Assembly (NCBI GenBank): GCA_024277575.1
Contig: JAJRUX010000214.1
Location: 1-47,729, forward strand
Origin: Gammaproteobacteria bacterium
Lineage (GTDB): Bacteria > Pseudomonadota > Gammaproteobacteria > Thiohalospirales > Thiohalospiraceae
Reading direction: 5' to 3'
DNA length: 47,729 nt
Shown here: positions 10,185-20,200 of the stretch, in pieces
Position numbering within the stretch: the stretch's first letter is position 1
Layout: the number at the start of each line of letters is the position of its first letter
Translations under genes and position numbers: made by a program
Notes under the pieces: generated by a model
The model's database searches: none
Seen by the model: only the letters and a program-made list of their open reading frames with translations
Told to the model about the DNA's origin: nothing

Positions 10185-11237
10185 GTGAAGCTTGGTATTG
10201 TGGTCAACAGCATCGAGACGGAGATGGATGATTACACCACAACCCATCTTGCCATGGCCGCCACCAACCTGGGCCATGATGTGTGGTACATGGGCGTGGC
10301 CGATTTTTCCTGTGGTCCCGACGAAAACTCCCATGCGCTGGCGCGCTCCGTTCCGCATCGGCGTTATCGCTCCACCCGCGTCTATCTCAAGCAGCTGCGC
10401 AGTTCCGGGGCACGGGCCGGGCGTATCACCCTGGAGGAGCTGGATGTGCTGCTGTTGCGGAATGATCCGGCGGAGGATGTCATCAAGCGCCCCTGGGCCA
10501 GGCTGGCCGGAATCAACTTCTCCCGCCTGGCCATGCGTCACGGGGTGATCGTACTCAACGACCCCGATGGTCTGGCACAGGCGATGAACAAGATGTATCT
10601 GCAATACTTCCCGGAGCAGACCCGGCCCGCCACGCTGATTACGCGTGACCGGAAAGAGATAAAGGCGTTCATCAGGGAACAGGGAGGATACGGCGTACTC
10701 AAGCCGCTGTCCGGATCGGGCGGACACAATGTATTTCTGGTTCGCCCCGATGAACAGGCCAATATCAACCAGATGATTGAGGCGGTGTCCGCCGAGGACT
10801 ATGTGGTGGTGCAGGAGTACCTGCCCGAAGCGGCCAAAGGCGACACGCGGCTGTTTCTGGTCAATGGCGAACCACTGCAACATCAGGGGAAATATGCAGC
10901 ACTGCATCGCGCCCGCCTGCCGGGTGATGGCGACATGCGCAGCAACATGACCGCCGGAGCGGTTTCCCACCCTGCATCGGTTGATGACAGCATGCTGCAA
11001 CTGGCAGAGATGGTGCGTCCCAAACTGATCCAGGATGGCATGTTTCTGGTGGGCCTGGATATTGTGGGCGGCAAACTGATGGAAATAAACGTATTCAGCC
11101 CGGGAGGGCTATACAGTGCCGAATGTTTTACCGGTGTACACTTCAGCCGGCAGATAATTCACGTACTGGAAGGAAAGGTGGAGCAGATGCATCGTTATTG
11201 CCATCGCCTCAGTAACCGTGAGATTGCTGTGTTATAA
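10185..11237 (+). CDS. glutathione-synthetase-like ATP-grasp ligase
   Basis: MKLGIVVNSIETEMDDYTTTHLAMAATNLGHDVWYMGV...GVLKPLSGSGGHNVFLV...VVVQEYLPEAAKGDTRLFLVNGEPL...VGLDIVGGKLMEINVFSPGGL: GshB-like ATP-grasp. Confidence 0.85.
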   Translation: MKLGIVVNSIETEMDDYTTTHLAMAATNLGHDVWYMGVADFSCGPDENSHALARSVPHRRYRSTRVYLKQLRSSGARAGRITLEELDVLLLRNDPAEDVIKRPWARLAGINFSRLAMRHGVIVLNDPDGLAQAMNKMYLQYFPEQTRPATLITRDRKEIKAFIREQGGYGVLKPLSGSGGHNVFLVRPDEQANINQMIEAVSAEDYVVVQEYLPEAAKGDTRLFLVNGEPLQHQGKYAALHRARLPGDGDMRSNMTAGAVSHPASVDDSMLQLAEMVRPKLIQDGMFLVGLDIVGGKLMEINVFSPGGLYSAECFTGVHFSRQIIHVLEGKVEQMHRYCHRLSNREIAVL

Positions 11238-12090
11238 GCTGCTCAATCAATGCCCTGGCTGCATTGGATTGTGTGCGTGCCGTATGGCGCACCACCCCCA
11301 GCGTGCGCCGCAGGTGAAAACCGCGGATTGATAGCGCGCAGATATCCTTGTCCACCATGGTCTGTGGCAGGATGCTCCAGCCTAGTCCCACGGATACCAT
11401 CATCTTTATCGTCTCCAGATAGTTGGTGGAAAGCCCCACTTGCAGGTTGATATTCAGCGGTGCGATGGCTTGCTCCAGCAGTTCCCGCGTGTAGGTGTTG
11501 CGGGCGGGCAGGATGGCGGCGTGCTCGGCCAGTTCGGCGGCGTTCAGCCGCTTTTTTTCTGCCAGCGGGTGTTCATGGTTGACCACGATACTCAGTGGAT
11601 CGTCCCATACCGGCGTGGTATGCAGGAGGGGTGAGGGCGCAGGGGGAAGGGTGACAATTCCCAGTTCCAGATCGCCATGCTCCACTGCCTGGCAGGCTGC
11701 TTCGGAGTCCATGAAGTGCAGATCCAGCTCCACCTCCGGGTATGCCGTGGTGAAGGCGCGCAGGAGTGGTGGCAGGCGGTGCAGGCCGATGTGGTGACTG
11801 GTGCCAATACTGAGGCGGCCCGCTGTAATCTCCTTGAGGTTTGCAATGGCACGGCGGCTGTCTTCCAGCTCGGCAAGAATATGCTCGGCGCGGGGGTGCA
11901 GCAATGCTCCTGCTTCAGTAACAGTAATCCGGCGCCCGATGCGATCGAACAGACGGGTGCCCAGCTGTTCCTCCAGCGCGGTAATCCGCTTGCTCACTGC
12001 CGGTTGGGTCAGGCAGAGCTGTTCGGCGGCGCGGGAAAAAGAACCGGTAGTGGCGACAGCGACGAATGCCTGCAGATTCGATATATCCAT
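11209..12090 (-). CDS. LysR-family transcriptional regulator, divergent from leuC
   Basis: MDISNLQAFVAVATTGSFSRAAEQLCLTQPAVSKRITALEEQLGTRLFDRIGRRITVTEAG: canonical LysR HTH. Convergent 29-nt overlap with the ATP-grasp gene. Confidence 0.93.
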   Translation of the reverse strand: MDISNLQAFVAVATTGSFSRAAEQLCLTQPAVSKRITALEEQLGTRLFDRIGRRITVTEAGALLHPRAEHILAELEDSRRAIANLKEITAGRLSIGTSHHIGLHRLPPLLRAFTTAYPEVELDLHFMDSEAACQAVEHGDLELGIVTLPPAPSPLLHTTPVWDDPLSIVVNHEHPLAEKKRLNAAELAEHAAILPARNTYTRELLEQAIAPLNINLQVGLSTNYLETIKMMVSVGLGWSILPQTMVDKDICALSIRGFHLRRTLGVVRHTARTQSNAARALIEQLITQQSHGY

Positions 12091-12174
12091 TGGTTATAGA
12101 ATACATAAAAAATATGAATTTGTGTAATGAACAGGTTCGTACTAGACTTGTCCCGTAACAAAAGGATAAGCGAA

Positions 12175-13587
12175 ATGGCCGGCAAGACTCTTTATGACAA
12201 ATTATGGGACGATCATGTGGTGCGCAGTGATGCCGATGGCACGGCGCTGATCTATATCGATCGCCATCTGGTTCATGAGGTGACCTCTCCCCAGGCCTTT
12301 GAAGGGTTGCGTCTGGCCGGGCGCGAGCCGTGGCGGGTTAACAGCATCCTGGCAACGCCGGATCACAATGTGCCCACGACCGGGCGTGATCAGGGAATTG
12401 CCGATCCCGTCGCCCGCCTGCAGGTGGAGACGCTGGATCAGAACTGTGCCGAGTTCGGGATTACCGAGTTCCGGATGAACGATCTGCGCCAGGGCATCGT
12501 CCATGTCATCGGCCCGGAAGAGGGGGCGACCCTGCCGGGAATGACGGTTGTTTGCGGCGATTCCCATACCTCCACCCACGGCGCTTTCGGCGCACTGGCG
12601 CACGGCATCGGCACCTCCGAGGTGGAGCATGTGCTGGCAACCCAGTGCCTGCTGCAGAAGAGGTCGAAGAACATGCGCATCACCGTCGATGGCAAGGTGG
12701 GTGCCGGAGTGACCGCCAAAGATATCGTGCTGGCCATCATCGGCGAGATCGGCACTGCGGGGGGAACCGGTTATGCCATCGAATTTGCCGGTGAGGCGAT
12801 TCGGGATCTCTCCATGGAGGGGCGCATGACAGTGTGCAACATGGCCATTGAGGCAGGCGCCCGGGCGGGGATGGTGGCGGTGGATGAAAAGACCATCGAC
12901 TACGTCAGGGGGCGGCCCTATGCGCCCGCGGGCGAGATGTGGGAGCGAGCGGTTACCGCCTGGCGTGAGCTGCACAGTGATGCCGATGCCGTGTTCGATC
13001 AGGAGGTATATATTGATGCCGTTGCCATCCGGCCGCAGGTCACCTGGGGAACATCGCCGGAGATGGTTGTTCCGGTGGATGGCGCGGTTCCCGATCCGCA
13101 GCAGGAGCCTGATCCGGTCAAACGTGAGGGGATGGAGCGTGCGCTGGCCTATATGGGGCTGGAGGCGGGGACACCGATTACCGCCATCCGGCCGGACAAG
13201 GTGTTCATCGGCTCCTGTACCAACGGGCGCATCGAGGATCTGCGCGCGGCAGCGGCAGCGGTGCGTGGCCGCAAGGTGGCGGCCAGCATAAAACAGGCGC
13301 TGGTGGTGCCGGGTTCCGGGCTGGTGAAGCAGCAGGCGGAGCAGGAGGGGCTGGATCGCATTTTCATCGAGGCCGGTTTCGAGTGGCGCGATCCGGGCTG
13401 CTCCATGTGCCTGGCGATGAACGCCGATCGGCTGGAGCCGGGCGAGCGCTGCGCCTCCACCTCCAACCGCAATTTCGAGGGGCGCCAGGGACAGGGCGGA
13501 CGAACCCACCTGGTGAGTCCCGCCATGGCGGCGGCTGCCGCGGTGGCCGGGCATTTCGTCGATGTCCGGCGAATGATTCAGGAGTAA
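12175..13587 (+). CDS. leuC: 3-isopropylmalate dehydratase large subunit
   Basis: [50 protein letters not shown]...[18 protein letters not shown]...[16 protein letters not shown] 12175 with upstream AAGGA preferred over ORF start 12127. Confidence 0.97.
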   Translation: MAGKTLYDKLWDDHVVRSDADGTALIYIDRHLVHEVTSPQAFEGLRLAGREPWRVNSILATPDHNVPTTGRDQGIADPVARLQVETLDQNCAEFGITEFRMNDLRQGIVHVIGPEEGATLPGMTVVCGDSHTSTHGAFGALAHGIGTSEVEHVLATQCLLQKRSKNMRITVDGKVGAGVTAKDIVLAIIGEIGTAGGTGYAIEFAGEAIRDLSMEGRMTVCNMAIEAGARAGMVAVDEKTIDYVRGRPYAPAGEMWERAVTAWRELHSDADAVFDQEVYIDAVAIRPQVTWGTSPEMVVPVDGAVPDPQQEPDPVKREGMERALAYMGLEAGTPITAIRPDKVFIGSCTNGRIEDLRAAAAAVRGRKVAASIKQALVVPGSGLVKQQAEQEGLDRIFIEAGFEWRDPGCSMCLAMNADRLEPGERCASTSNRNFEGRQGQGGRTHLVSPAMAAAAAVAGHFVDVRRMIQE

Positions 13588-13592
13588 ATGCG

Positions 13593-14141
13593 ATGAAAAA
13601 GATAGCAGTATTGGTTATGTTTGGATGGTTGCTGACCGGGGAAGCCGCTCTTGCCGAAGGCTTTACCCTTTCCAGCAGTGATATTGGCGGACAGCTGTCG
13701 GAAGCGCAGGTATTCTCCGGTTTCGGTTGCAGCGGGAAGAACATTTCCCCGCAACTGAAATGGGAAAATGCACCAGAAGGCACAAAAAGTTTCGCCGTAA
13801 CGGTCTATGATCCGGATGCACCTACCGGAAGCGGCTGGTGGCACTGGCCGATTTTCAATATTCCACAGGATGTCACCTCGCTCAAGGCGGGTGCCGGCGA
13901 CATTAAAAGCAAACTGGCGCCCAAGGGAGCGGTGCAGAGCATAACCAGTTTTGGCTCTGCCGGATTTGGTGGCGCCTGCCCGCCGGAAGGAGACAGTGCG
14001 CATCGCTATATATTTACCGTCTATGCGCTCAAGGTCGATAGACTGGATCTGGACAGCAGCGCCACGCCGGCGCTGGTTGGTTTCATGTTGAACCAGAATG
14101 CGCTTGCGAAGGCCTCATTGATCGCCTACTACGCACGTTGA
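13593..14141 (+). CDS. YbhB/YbcL family Raf-kinase-inhibitor-like (PEBP) protein, exported
   Basis: Signal peptide MKKIAVLVMFGWLLTGEAALA; CSGKNISPQLKWENAPEGTKSFAVTVYDPDAPTGSGWWHWPIFNIP is a PEBP signature. Confidence 0.92.
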   Translation: MKKIAVLVMFGWLLTGEAALAEGFTLSSSDIGGQLSEAQVFSGFGCSGKNISPQLKWENAPEGTKSFAVTVYDPDAPTGSGWWHWPIFNIPQDVTSLKAGAGDIKSKLAPKGAVQSITSFGSAGFGGACPPEGDSAHRYIFTVYALKVDRLDLDSSATPALVGFMLNQNALAKASLIAYYAR

Positions 14142-14157
14142 GCCTGCATATTATAAA

Positions 14158-14493
14158 CCTGGAATCCGCAGTTGACCGCTCCATTCTGACATTAAGTTAT
14201 TGATATGCTTGCCAAAGACATTAATTCGACAATTCACCTGCCGGATGAGCCACGCCACGAGGCGAATTGCACGTTTGCGGTGGTGCATGGCAGCGTTGCC
14301 TGCATGAACGCAGGCGAGGGGCGTGAGCATGGAGCGGCAAGCTTTGCAACTCCCTGGAATAGAATGACTATTCGTCGTTCGCGGTATCCTGCCTCCCGCG
14401 AGCCTTCGTCATCCCTGGAGGTCGCGCGTCGTTGCGTCTTGCCCTGCACCACCGCAAACGCACACTTCACCTCGTCCAACTGCGGATTCTAGG
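14158..14493. mobile_element. MITE-like non-autonomous element with 17-bp TIRs and 5-bp target duplication
   Basis: TIRs CCTGGAATCCGCAGTTG (14158-14174) and CAACTGCGGATTCTAGG (14477-14493), one mismatch; flanking ATAAA direct repeats at 14153-14157 and 14494-14498; nested 35-nt inverted repeats 14258-14292 / 14440-14474. Confidence 0.82.
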
Positions 14494-14512
14494 ATAAATA
14501 AGGTACAAGAGC

Positions 14513-15163
14513 ATGGAAAAACTCAGCATCATAAACGGTGTGGTGGCGCCGCTGGACCGGGTCAATGTGGACACCGACGCCATCATCCCCAAACAGTTTT
14601 TGAAATCCATTCAGCGCAGCGGGTTTGGTCCCAACCTGTTCGATGAGTGGCGTTACCTGGATGGCGGCGAGCCGGGGATGGACAACAGCAAACGGCCGCT
14701 GAACCCGGATTTTGTCCTGAACCAGCCGCGTTACCAGGGCGCGCAGATTCTGCTGGCCCGGGACAATTTCGGTTGCGGCTCGAGCCGGGAGCACGCGCCC
14801 TGGGCGCTGCTCGACTATGGCTTCCGGGTGATCATTGCGCCCAGCTTTGCGGATATCTTTTATAATAACTGCTTCAAGAACGGCATTCTTCCCGTTGTTC
14901 TCGATGCGGAGGTGGTGGATCGGCTGTTCCGGGAGGTAGCGGCGCAACCGGGTTACCGGCTCAGGGTGGATCTGGAGGCGCAGACAGTGACAACGCCCGA
15001 TGGTGATGATTATCCCTTCTCTGTCGATGCCTTTCGCAAGGAGTGTCTGCTCAACGGCCTGGACGATATCGGCCTGACCCTGCAGCACGCGGACGAGATC
15101 AGGGCCTATGAAGCGCAACGCAGGGAACAGGCCCCCTGGCTGTTTACGGACTTGAACCCATGA
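14513..15163 (+). CDS. leuD: 3-isopropylmalate dehydratase small subunit
   Basis: [26 protein letters not shown]...[50 protein letters not shown]. Confidence 0.97.
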   Translation: MEKLSIINGVVAPLDRVNVDTDAIIPKQFLKSIQRSGFGPNLFDEWRYLDGGEPGMDNSKRPLNPDFVLNQPRYQGAQILLARDNFGCGSSREHAPWALLDYGFRVIIAPSFADIFYNNCFKNGILPVVLDAEVVDRLFREVAAQPGYRLRVDLEAQTVTTPDGDDYPFSVDAFRKECLLNGLDDIGLTLQHADEIRAYEAQRREQAPWLFTDLNP

Positions 15164-16248
15164 CGAAAAAACTGCTGATTCTTCCCGGTGATGGTATCGG
15201 GCCGGAGATCGTTGCCGAAGCGGTCAAGGTACTGGAGGCGCTGTGCCGCCAGTTTGGGCTGGCTGTCGAGACGGAGCAGGGGCTGATTGGCGGCGCGGCC
15301 TGTGACGCCGCCGGTCACCCGCTTCCGGAGGAGACGCTGGAGCTTGCGCGGGCCGCGGATGCGGTTCTGCTCGGCGCGGTCGGTGGTCCCAAATGGGAGT
15401 CGCTGGACATCTCGGTGCGCCCGGAAAAGGGGCTGCTGGGGATTCGCGCGGCGCTGGAGCTGTTCGCCAACCTGCGCCCGGCCATTCTCTATCCGCAGCT
15501 GGCCTCTGCCTCCACGCTCAGGTCGGAGGTGGTCGCCGGGCTGGACATCCTGATCGTGCGCGAGCTGACCGGCGGGATCTATTTCGGCAAACCCCGTGGA
15601 GTCCGCACCCTGGAGAGCGGCGAACGGCAGGGCTACAACACGCTGGTCTACTCCGAGTCCGAGATCCGCCGTATCGGCCGGGTTGCTTTCGAGATTGCGC
15701 TGAAGCGCGGCCGGCGCGTCACCTCGGTGGACAAGGCCAACGTGCTGGAGTGTACCGAGCTGTGGCGCGAGGTGATGGAGGAGGTCGCCAGGGAGTATCC
15801 GCAGGTGGAGCTGAACCACATGTATGTGGACAACGCCGCCATGCAGCTGGTGCGTACGCCAAAACAGTTCGACGTGGTGGTGACCACCAACATGTTCGGC
15901 GACATCCTGTCGGACGCCGCCGCCATGCTGACCGGCTCCATCGGCATGCTGCCATCGGCGTCACTGGACGAGCGCAACAAGGGGATGTACGAGCCCATCC
16001 ACGGTTCGGCTCCCGATATCGCCGGGCAGGGGATCGCCAACCCGCTAGCGACCATTCTGTCCGTGGCCATGCTGTTGCGCTACTCGCTGCACGAGCAGGA
16101 GCTGGCGCAACGTGTCGAGGATGCGGTGCAGCAGGTGCTGGAGCAGGGGTTGCGCACGGCGGATATCCATAGTGAAGGGTGCCGGCGGGTCAGCACGGAA
16201 CAGATGGGTGATGCGGTGGTTGCCGCCTTGTTGGAGCAGAGTCGATGA
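15160..16248 (+). CDS. leuB: 3-isopropylmalate dehydrogenase
   Basis: [25 protein letters not shown]...ELTGGIYFG...[47 protein letters not shown]. Confidence 0.97.
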   Translation: MTKKLLILPGDGIGPEIVAEAVKVLEALCRQFGLAVETEQGLIGGAACDAAGHPLPEETLELARAADAVLLGAVGGPKWESLDISVRPEKGLLGIRAALELFANLRPAILYPQLASASTLRSEVVAGLDILIVRELTGGIYFGKPRGVRTLESGERQGYNTLVYSESEIRRIGRVAFEIALKRGRRVTSVDKANVLECTELWREVMEEVAREYPQVELNHMYVDNAAMQLVRTPKQFDVVVTTNMFGDILSDAAAMLTGSIGMLPSASLDERNKGMYEPIHGSAPDIAGQGIANPLATILSVAMLLRYSLHEQELAQRVEDAVQQVLEQGLRTADIHSEGCRRVSTEQMGDAVVAALLEQSR

Positions 16249-17267
16249 GCAGAGAGTTCGATGTTGCCGTAGTGGGCGCCACCGGCGCGGTGGGCGAGAC
16301 CATGATTTCCATCCTGGAGCAGCGGGAGTTTCCGGTGCGCAACCTGTACCCGCTGGCCAGCAGCCGTTCGGCTGGTAAAAAAGTTCAATTCAGAGGCAAG
16401 TCGATCACCATCGGCGATCTGGCGGAGTTCGATTTCTCCAAAGCGCAGATTGGACTGTTTTCCGCGGGTGGTTCGGTATCCGCCGAGTATGCGCCAAAGG
16501 CGGCCGGGGCGGGTTGTGTGGTGATCGACAACACCTCCCACTTCCGCTACGACGACGACATTCCGCTGGTGGTGCCGGAGGTCAATCCACATGCCATCGA
16601 TGCCTATCGCAATCGCGGCATCATCGCCAACCCCAACTGTTCCACCATCCAGATGCTGGTCGCGCTGAAGCCGATCTACGATGCCGTGGGCATCGAGCGC
16701 ATCAACGTCGCCACCTACCAGGCGGTCTCCGGTACCGGCAAGGAGGCCATCGAAGAGCTGGCGATGCAGACCGCAAACCTGCTCAACAGCAAGCCCATCG
16801 AGCCCAAAGTCTATCCGAAACAGATCGCCTTCAACGCCCTGCCGCAGATCGATGTGTTCATGGACAACGGCTACACCAGGGAAGAGATGAAAATGGTGTG
16901 GGAGACCCGGAAGATTTTTGAAGATAATGTGATACAGGTCAACCCGACCGCTGTCCGTATCCCTGTATTCTATGGTCACTCCGAAGCGGTGCATATTGAA
17001 ACCCGGCAGAAGATAACGGCTGAAGAGGCCCGCCGGTTGCTGGAGCAGGCACCTGGCGTCGAGGTGATGGATGGGCGTGAACCGGGTGGCTATCCTACCG
17101 CTGTTACCGAAGGAGCGAACAGTGATCCCGTATACGTGGGGCGAATCCGGGAGGATATATCGCACCCGAAGGGACTCAATCTGTGGGTGATAGCTGACAA
17201 TGTACGTAAAGGAGCGGCGCTAAACAGCATTCAAGTCGCGGAAATATTGGCCGATAAGCATTTGTAG
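16245..17267 (+). CDS. asd: aspartate-semialdehyde dehydrogenase
   Basis: [41 protein letters not shown]...[23 protein letters not shown] overlap with leuB. Confidence 0.96.
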   Translation: MSREFDVAVVGATGAVGETMISILEQREFPVRNLYPLASSRSAGKKVQFRGKSITIGDLAEFDFSKAQIGLFSAGGSVSAEYAPKAAGAGCVVIDNTSHFRYDDDIPLVVPEVNPHAIDAYRNRGIIANPNCSTIQMLVALKPIYDAVGIERINVATYQAVSGTGKEAIEELAMQTANLLNSKPIEPKVYPKQIAFNALPQIDVFMDNGYTREEMKMVWETRKIFEDNVIQVNPTAVRIPVFYGHSEAVHIETRQKITAEEARRLLEQAPGVEVMDGREPGGYPTAVTEGANSDPVYVGRIREDISHPKGLNLWVIADNVRKGAALNSIQVAEILADKHL

Positions 17268-17296
17268 GTTATATTAGGGGCCTTTATTACACATAA

Positions 17297-20200
17297 TTGC
17301 AATTTTCTGATATGAAAATAAATTTTCTGCGCGGGGAAATGGGAATGGCTGTAAAGGGAATCGCTCGGGTACTGCTCGTCCTGTTTTTTATGTCGCCCAT
17401 GTGGGTCTACGCTCTTGGGCTGGGGGAAATCAAGTTGCGCTCTTCTCTTGAGGAGCCCTTTGATGCGGAAATTGAACTGACTTCCGCCAGCAGCTCTGTT
17501 CTTAAAACCTTGCAGGTAAAGCTGGCTTCCAACGAGGACTTTTCCAGAGTCGGGATCAAGCCGGTTGCGGCAGTTAAATTGCTTCGTTTTGAAGTGGTTA
17601 AAAAACCGGGGGGTGGTGCAGCCGTTCATGTTACCACTCCAGAGCCTGTCCATGATCCCTATCTCAACTTTCTGATTGAGGCAAACTGGGGGCGTGGCCG
17701 GGTACTGCGTGAATATACTGTGTTGCTCGATCCGCCAGAGCTTGCAGGTGAGGATGCGCCTGTTATTGAGGCCCCTTCAATCGCAACGGTTGAACCGGAG
17801 GTCGCCGTACCTCCTGCCGTACCTGATGTGCTGGAGGTGGAGCCACCGCCGGTTGCTGCAGCGGTAGTTGAGCCTGAGTTGCCCCCCGTGACAGATGAAA
17901 GTCTTATCGAACCGGAGCCCTTGCCGCCGGTTGATGATGAGGGGCTGATTGAGCCTGAGCCTCTGCCGGAAGTTGTTGAGCCCGAGGTCATCGAACCTGA
18001 ACCGCTGCCGGAAGTTGCCGAGCCGGGACTGCTTGAACCTGAAGCGTTGCCGCCAGTGGCGGAGGAGGGACTGCTTGAACCTGAGTCTTTGCCGGAGGTG
18101 GTTGAGTCAGAACCTGTCGAGCCTGCACTGGAAGAGAGTTCCGAGTTGGCTATTGCCGAAACAGAGCCGGTAGCTGCGCCAGAACAGGACTTTTTCCCGG
18201 ATGTGGGTGATGTGGCTGTCGGTAGTGAAGGTGTTGTGATTGAAGATGCTGCGCCACTGTCTTATTCCGTAGAGCGTGGGGATACCCTGTGGTCGATTGC
18301 AGAGCAGATGCGGGGTGACCGTTCAGTGAGTGTCTATCAGGTCATGATGGCGCTGTTCCACAACAATCCAACTGCTTTCATCAATGGCAATGTAAATAAT
18401 CTGAAGGCAGGCTCCATTCTTCGCGTTGAGGATGAAGGTGAGCTTACTGCTGTAAGTGATACTACAGCCAAGAGTGAGTTCTGGCAGCAGTATCGTGCCT
18501 GGCAGGATTACAAGCAGATGCTTGCGGAGAATGTTGTTACCCAAGGAGACACGCTGGTTGAGGCTGGTCCTGATGTAACGCTTAGCGAAAAAACATATAC
18601 CGCTGAAGAGGTGGCTGATCTGGCCGAGGCTTCGAGTCCCGGTTCCGTTCAGGAAGGGGCCCAGCTAACGTTGGTCAGCCCTGATGAGGTTGAGCCTGTG
18701 GCTCCTGCAACCGAAACAGGGGGAGGAGAGGCTGCAGGGGAGGCTGCCGAGGCGGTTGATACCTCCGCAAAGGGTGTAGATGAGTTGCAGGCCATGCGTG
18801 ACGAAGTGCTGGCCGAGATAGCGAAGAGCGAGAGCGGCAGTGCCCAGAACCAGGCGCTGAGAGAAAAGCTGGCTGCACTTGAAGAGCAGATAGCCAGTTT
18901 GCAGCGCGTGGTTTCCGTCAAGGACACCGAGCTGGCTGCTCTGCAGCAGAAAGCTGCCGAGGAGACTGCGCAGCAGCCCGAGTCCACAGCAACAGAGGCG
19001 GATATTGATCAGCCGGTTGTCGAAGAGGGGCTGATGGCAAAACTCAATCGCAGTCCGCAACTGATGGGTATTCTCGGTGGCGTAGTTCTCCTGTTGCTTG
19101 CCTGGTTGTGGCTGATGTTCCGGCGCCGCAGTGATGAAAATGAGGCGGTAGCGGCGGTCGTTGCCGGGGAAGGTGGCGCTGTTCTGTCAGATGATGACGT
19201 GGCTTTCACATCTGGTGATGATGGGGATGATGTTCTGGCCCAGGCCGACGCCTATGTGGATGCCGGAAAACATGCGGCAGCTGCAGAGGTATTGGCAGAG
19301 GCTATCAAACGGGATCCCAACAATGATGCATATCGTTATCGGTTGCTGGATATTCATTATGAAATGAAGAATAAGGAAGGTTTCTCGCGTGAAGCGGAAG
19401 AGCTGTACAGCTTGACAGGTGGTTCCGATGCAACTCGCTGGGGCAAGGTTGTTGCCATGGGAGCTGCATTACTGCCTGCCCATGCCTTGTTCAGCAGCGA
19501 TACCGATGCTGCTGAAGAGGATACCGGATTTGATGATGCTCTTGCGGCAGAAACTGATGTGGATGATGAAGAGGTCGCAACCAGCGAGTGGGATGATATT
19601 GAACTGGAAAGCGAGTTGGATGACTCATTGTCGGAGAAGGATGATGAGGCTGAGCAGCTCATTGGTGAGGTGCTGGGTGACAGCACCGATAAAGGATCTG
19701 CCGAAGGGGTAGCAGAAGAGGTTGGGCAAGCCGACAGTGAAGAGGCGTCTGATGATGCCTGGAATCTGGATTTTGAGATAGATGAAGCCAATGAGACCTC
19801 TGAGACTTTCCTTATGGAAGAGGAGATCCTGGACGATAACGACAGCAAGTCGGATTCCAGTGATGGTATTGATTTCAATCTTTCAGGAGATGCAGGAACC
19901 AAAGTGGCTGCAGCTGCTGGCACTGTTGCGGCCGGGGTATCTGCTGCCGGTGGTGAAGTGCTTGAGTTTACCCGTCGGGGTGAGGAGACGGATGAATCCG
20001 GGCAACCGGTAGAGTCCGAGCAACCGTCGGGATCAGCGCCGGTATCCGGTATAGAGAGCGTTGATCAGGATATGCTGGTTGATGAGGGCGGAGAGGCTGT
20101 TGCTCAAGCCGGCGATGATCTGCTCGAGTTCGATGATGAGCTGGAAGATGAAGAGCAAGCATTTCCATCGTTCAGTGAATACGATGCGATGGCGGAAGAT

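Noticed and set aside
9152-10213. 353-aa minus-strand ORF opposite the DUF1704 gene (and 10047..11000 opposite the ATP-grasp gene)
   Set aside because: Low-complexity Gln/Leu-rich antisense translation of clearly coding + strand genes.
12202-13554. 450-aa minus-strand ORF opposite leuC
   Set aside because: Shadow ORF of a strongly recognised LeuC; His/Arg/Gly-rich translation without family features.
14205-14492. ORFs on both strands within the 14158-14493 region (95 aa + and 81 aa -)
   Set aside because: The two translations mirror each other because the DNA is an inverted repeat; better explained as a MITE than as genes.
15393-16172. 259-aa + strand ORF in an alternate frame of leuB
   Set aside because: Gly/Ala/Arg-rich alternate-frame translation within leuB.
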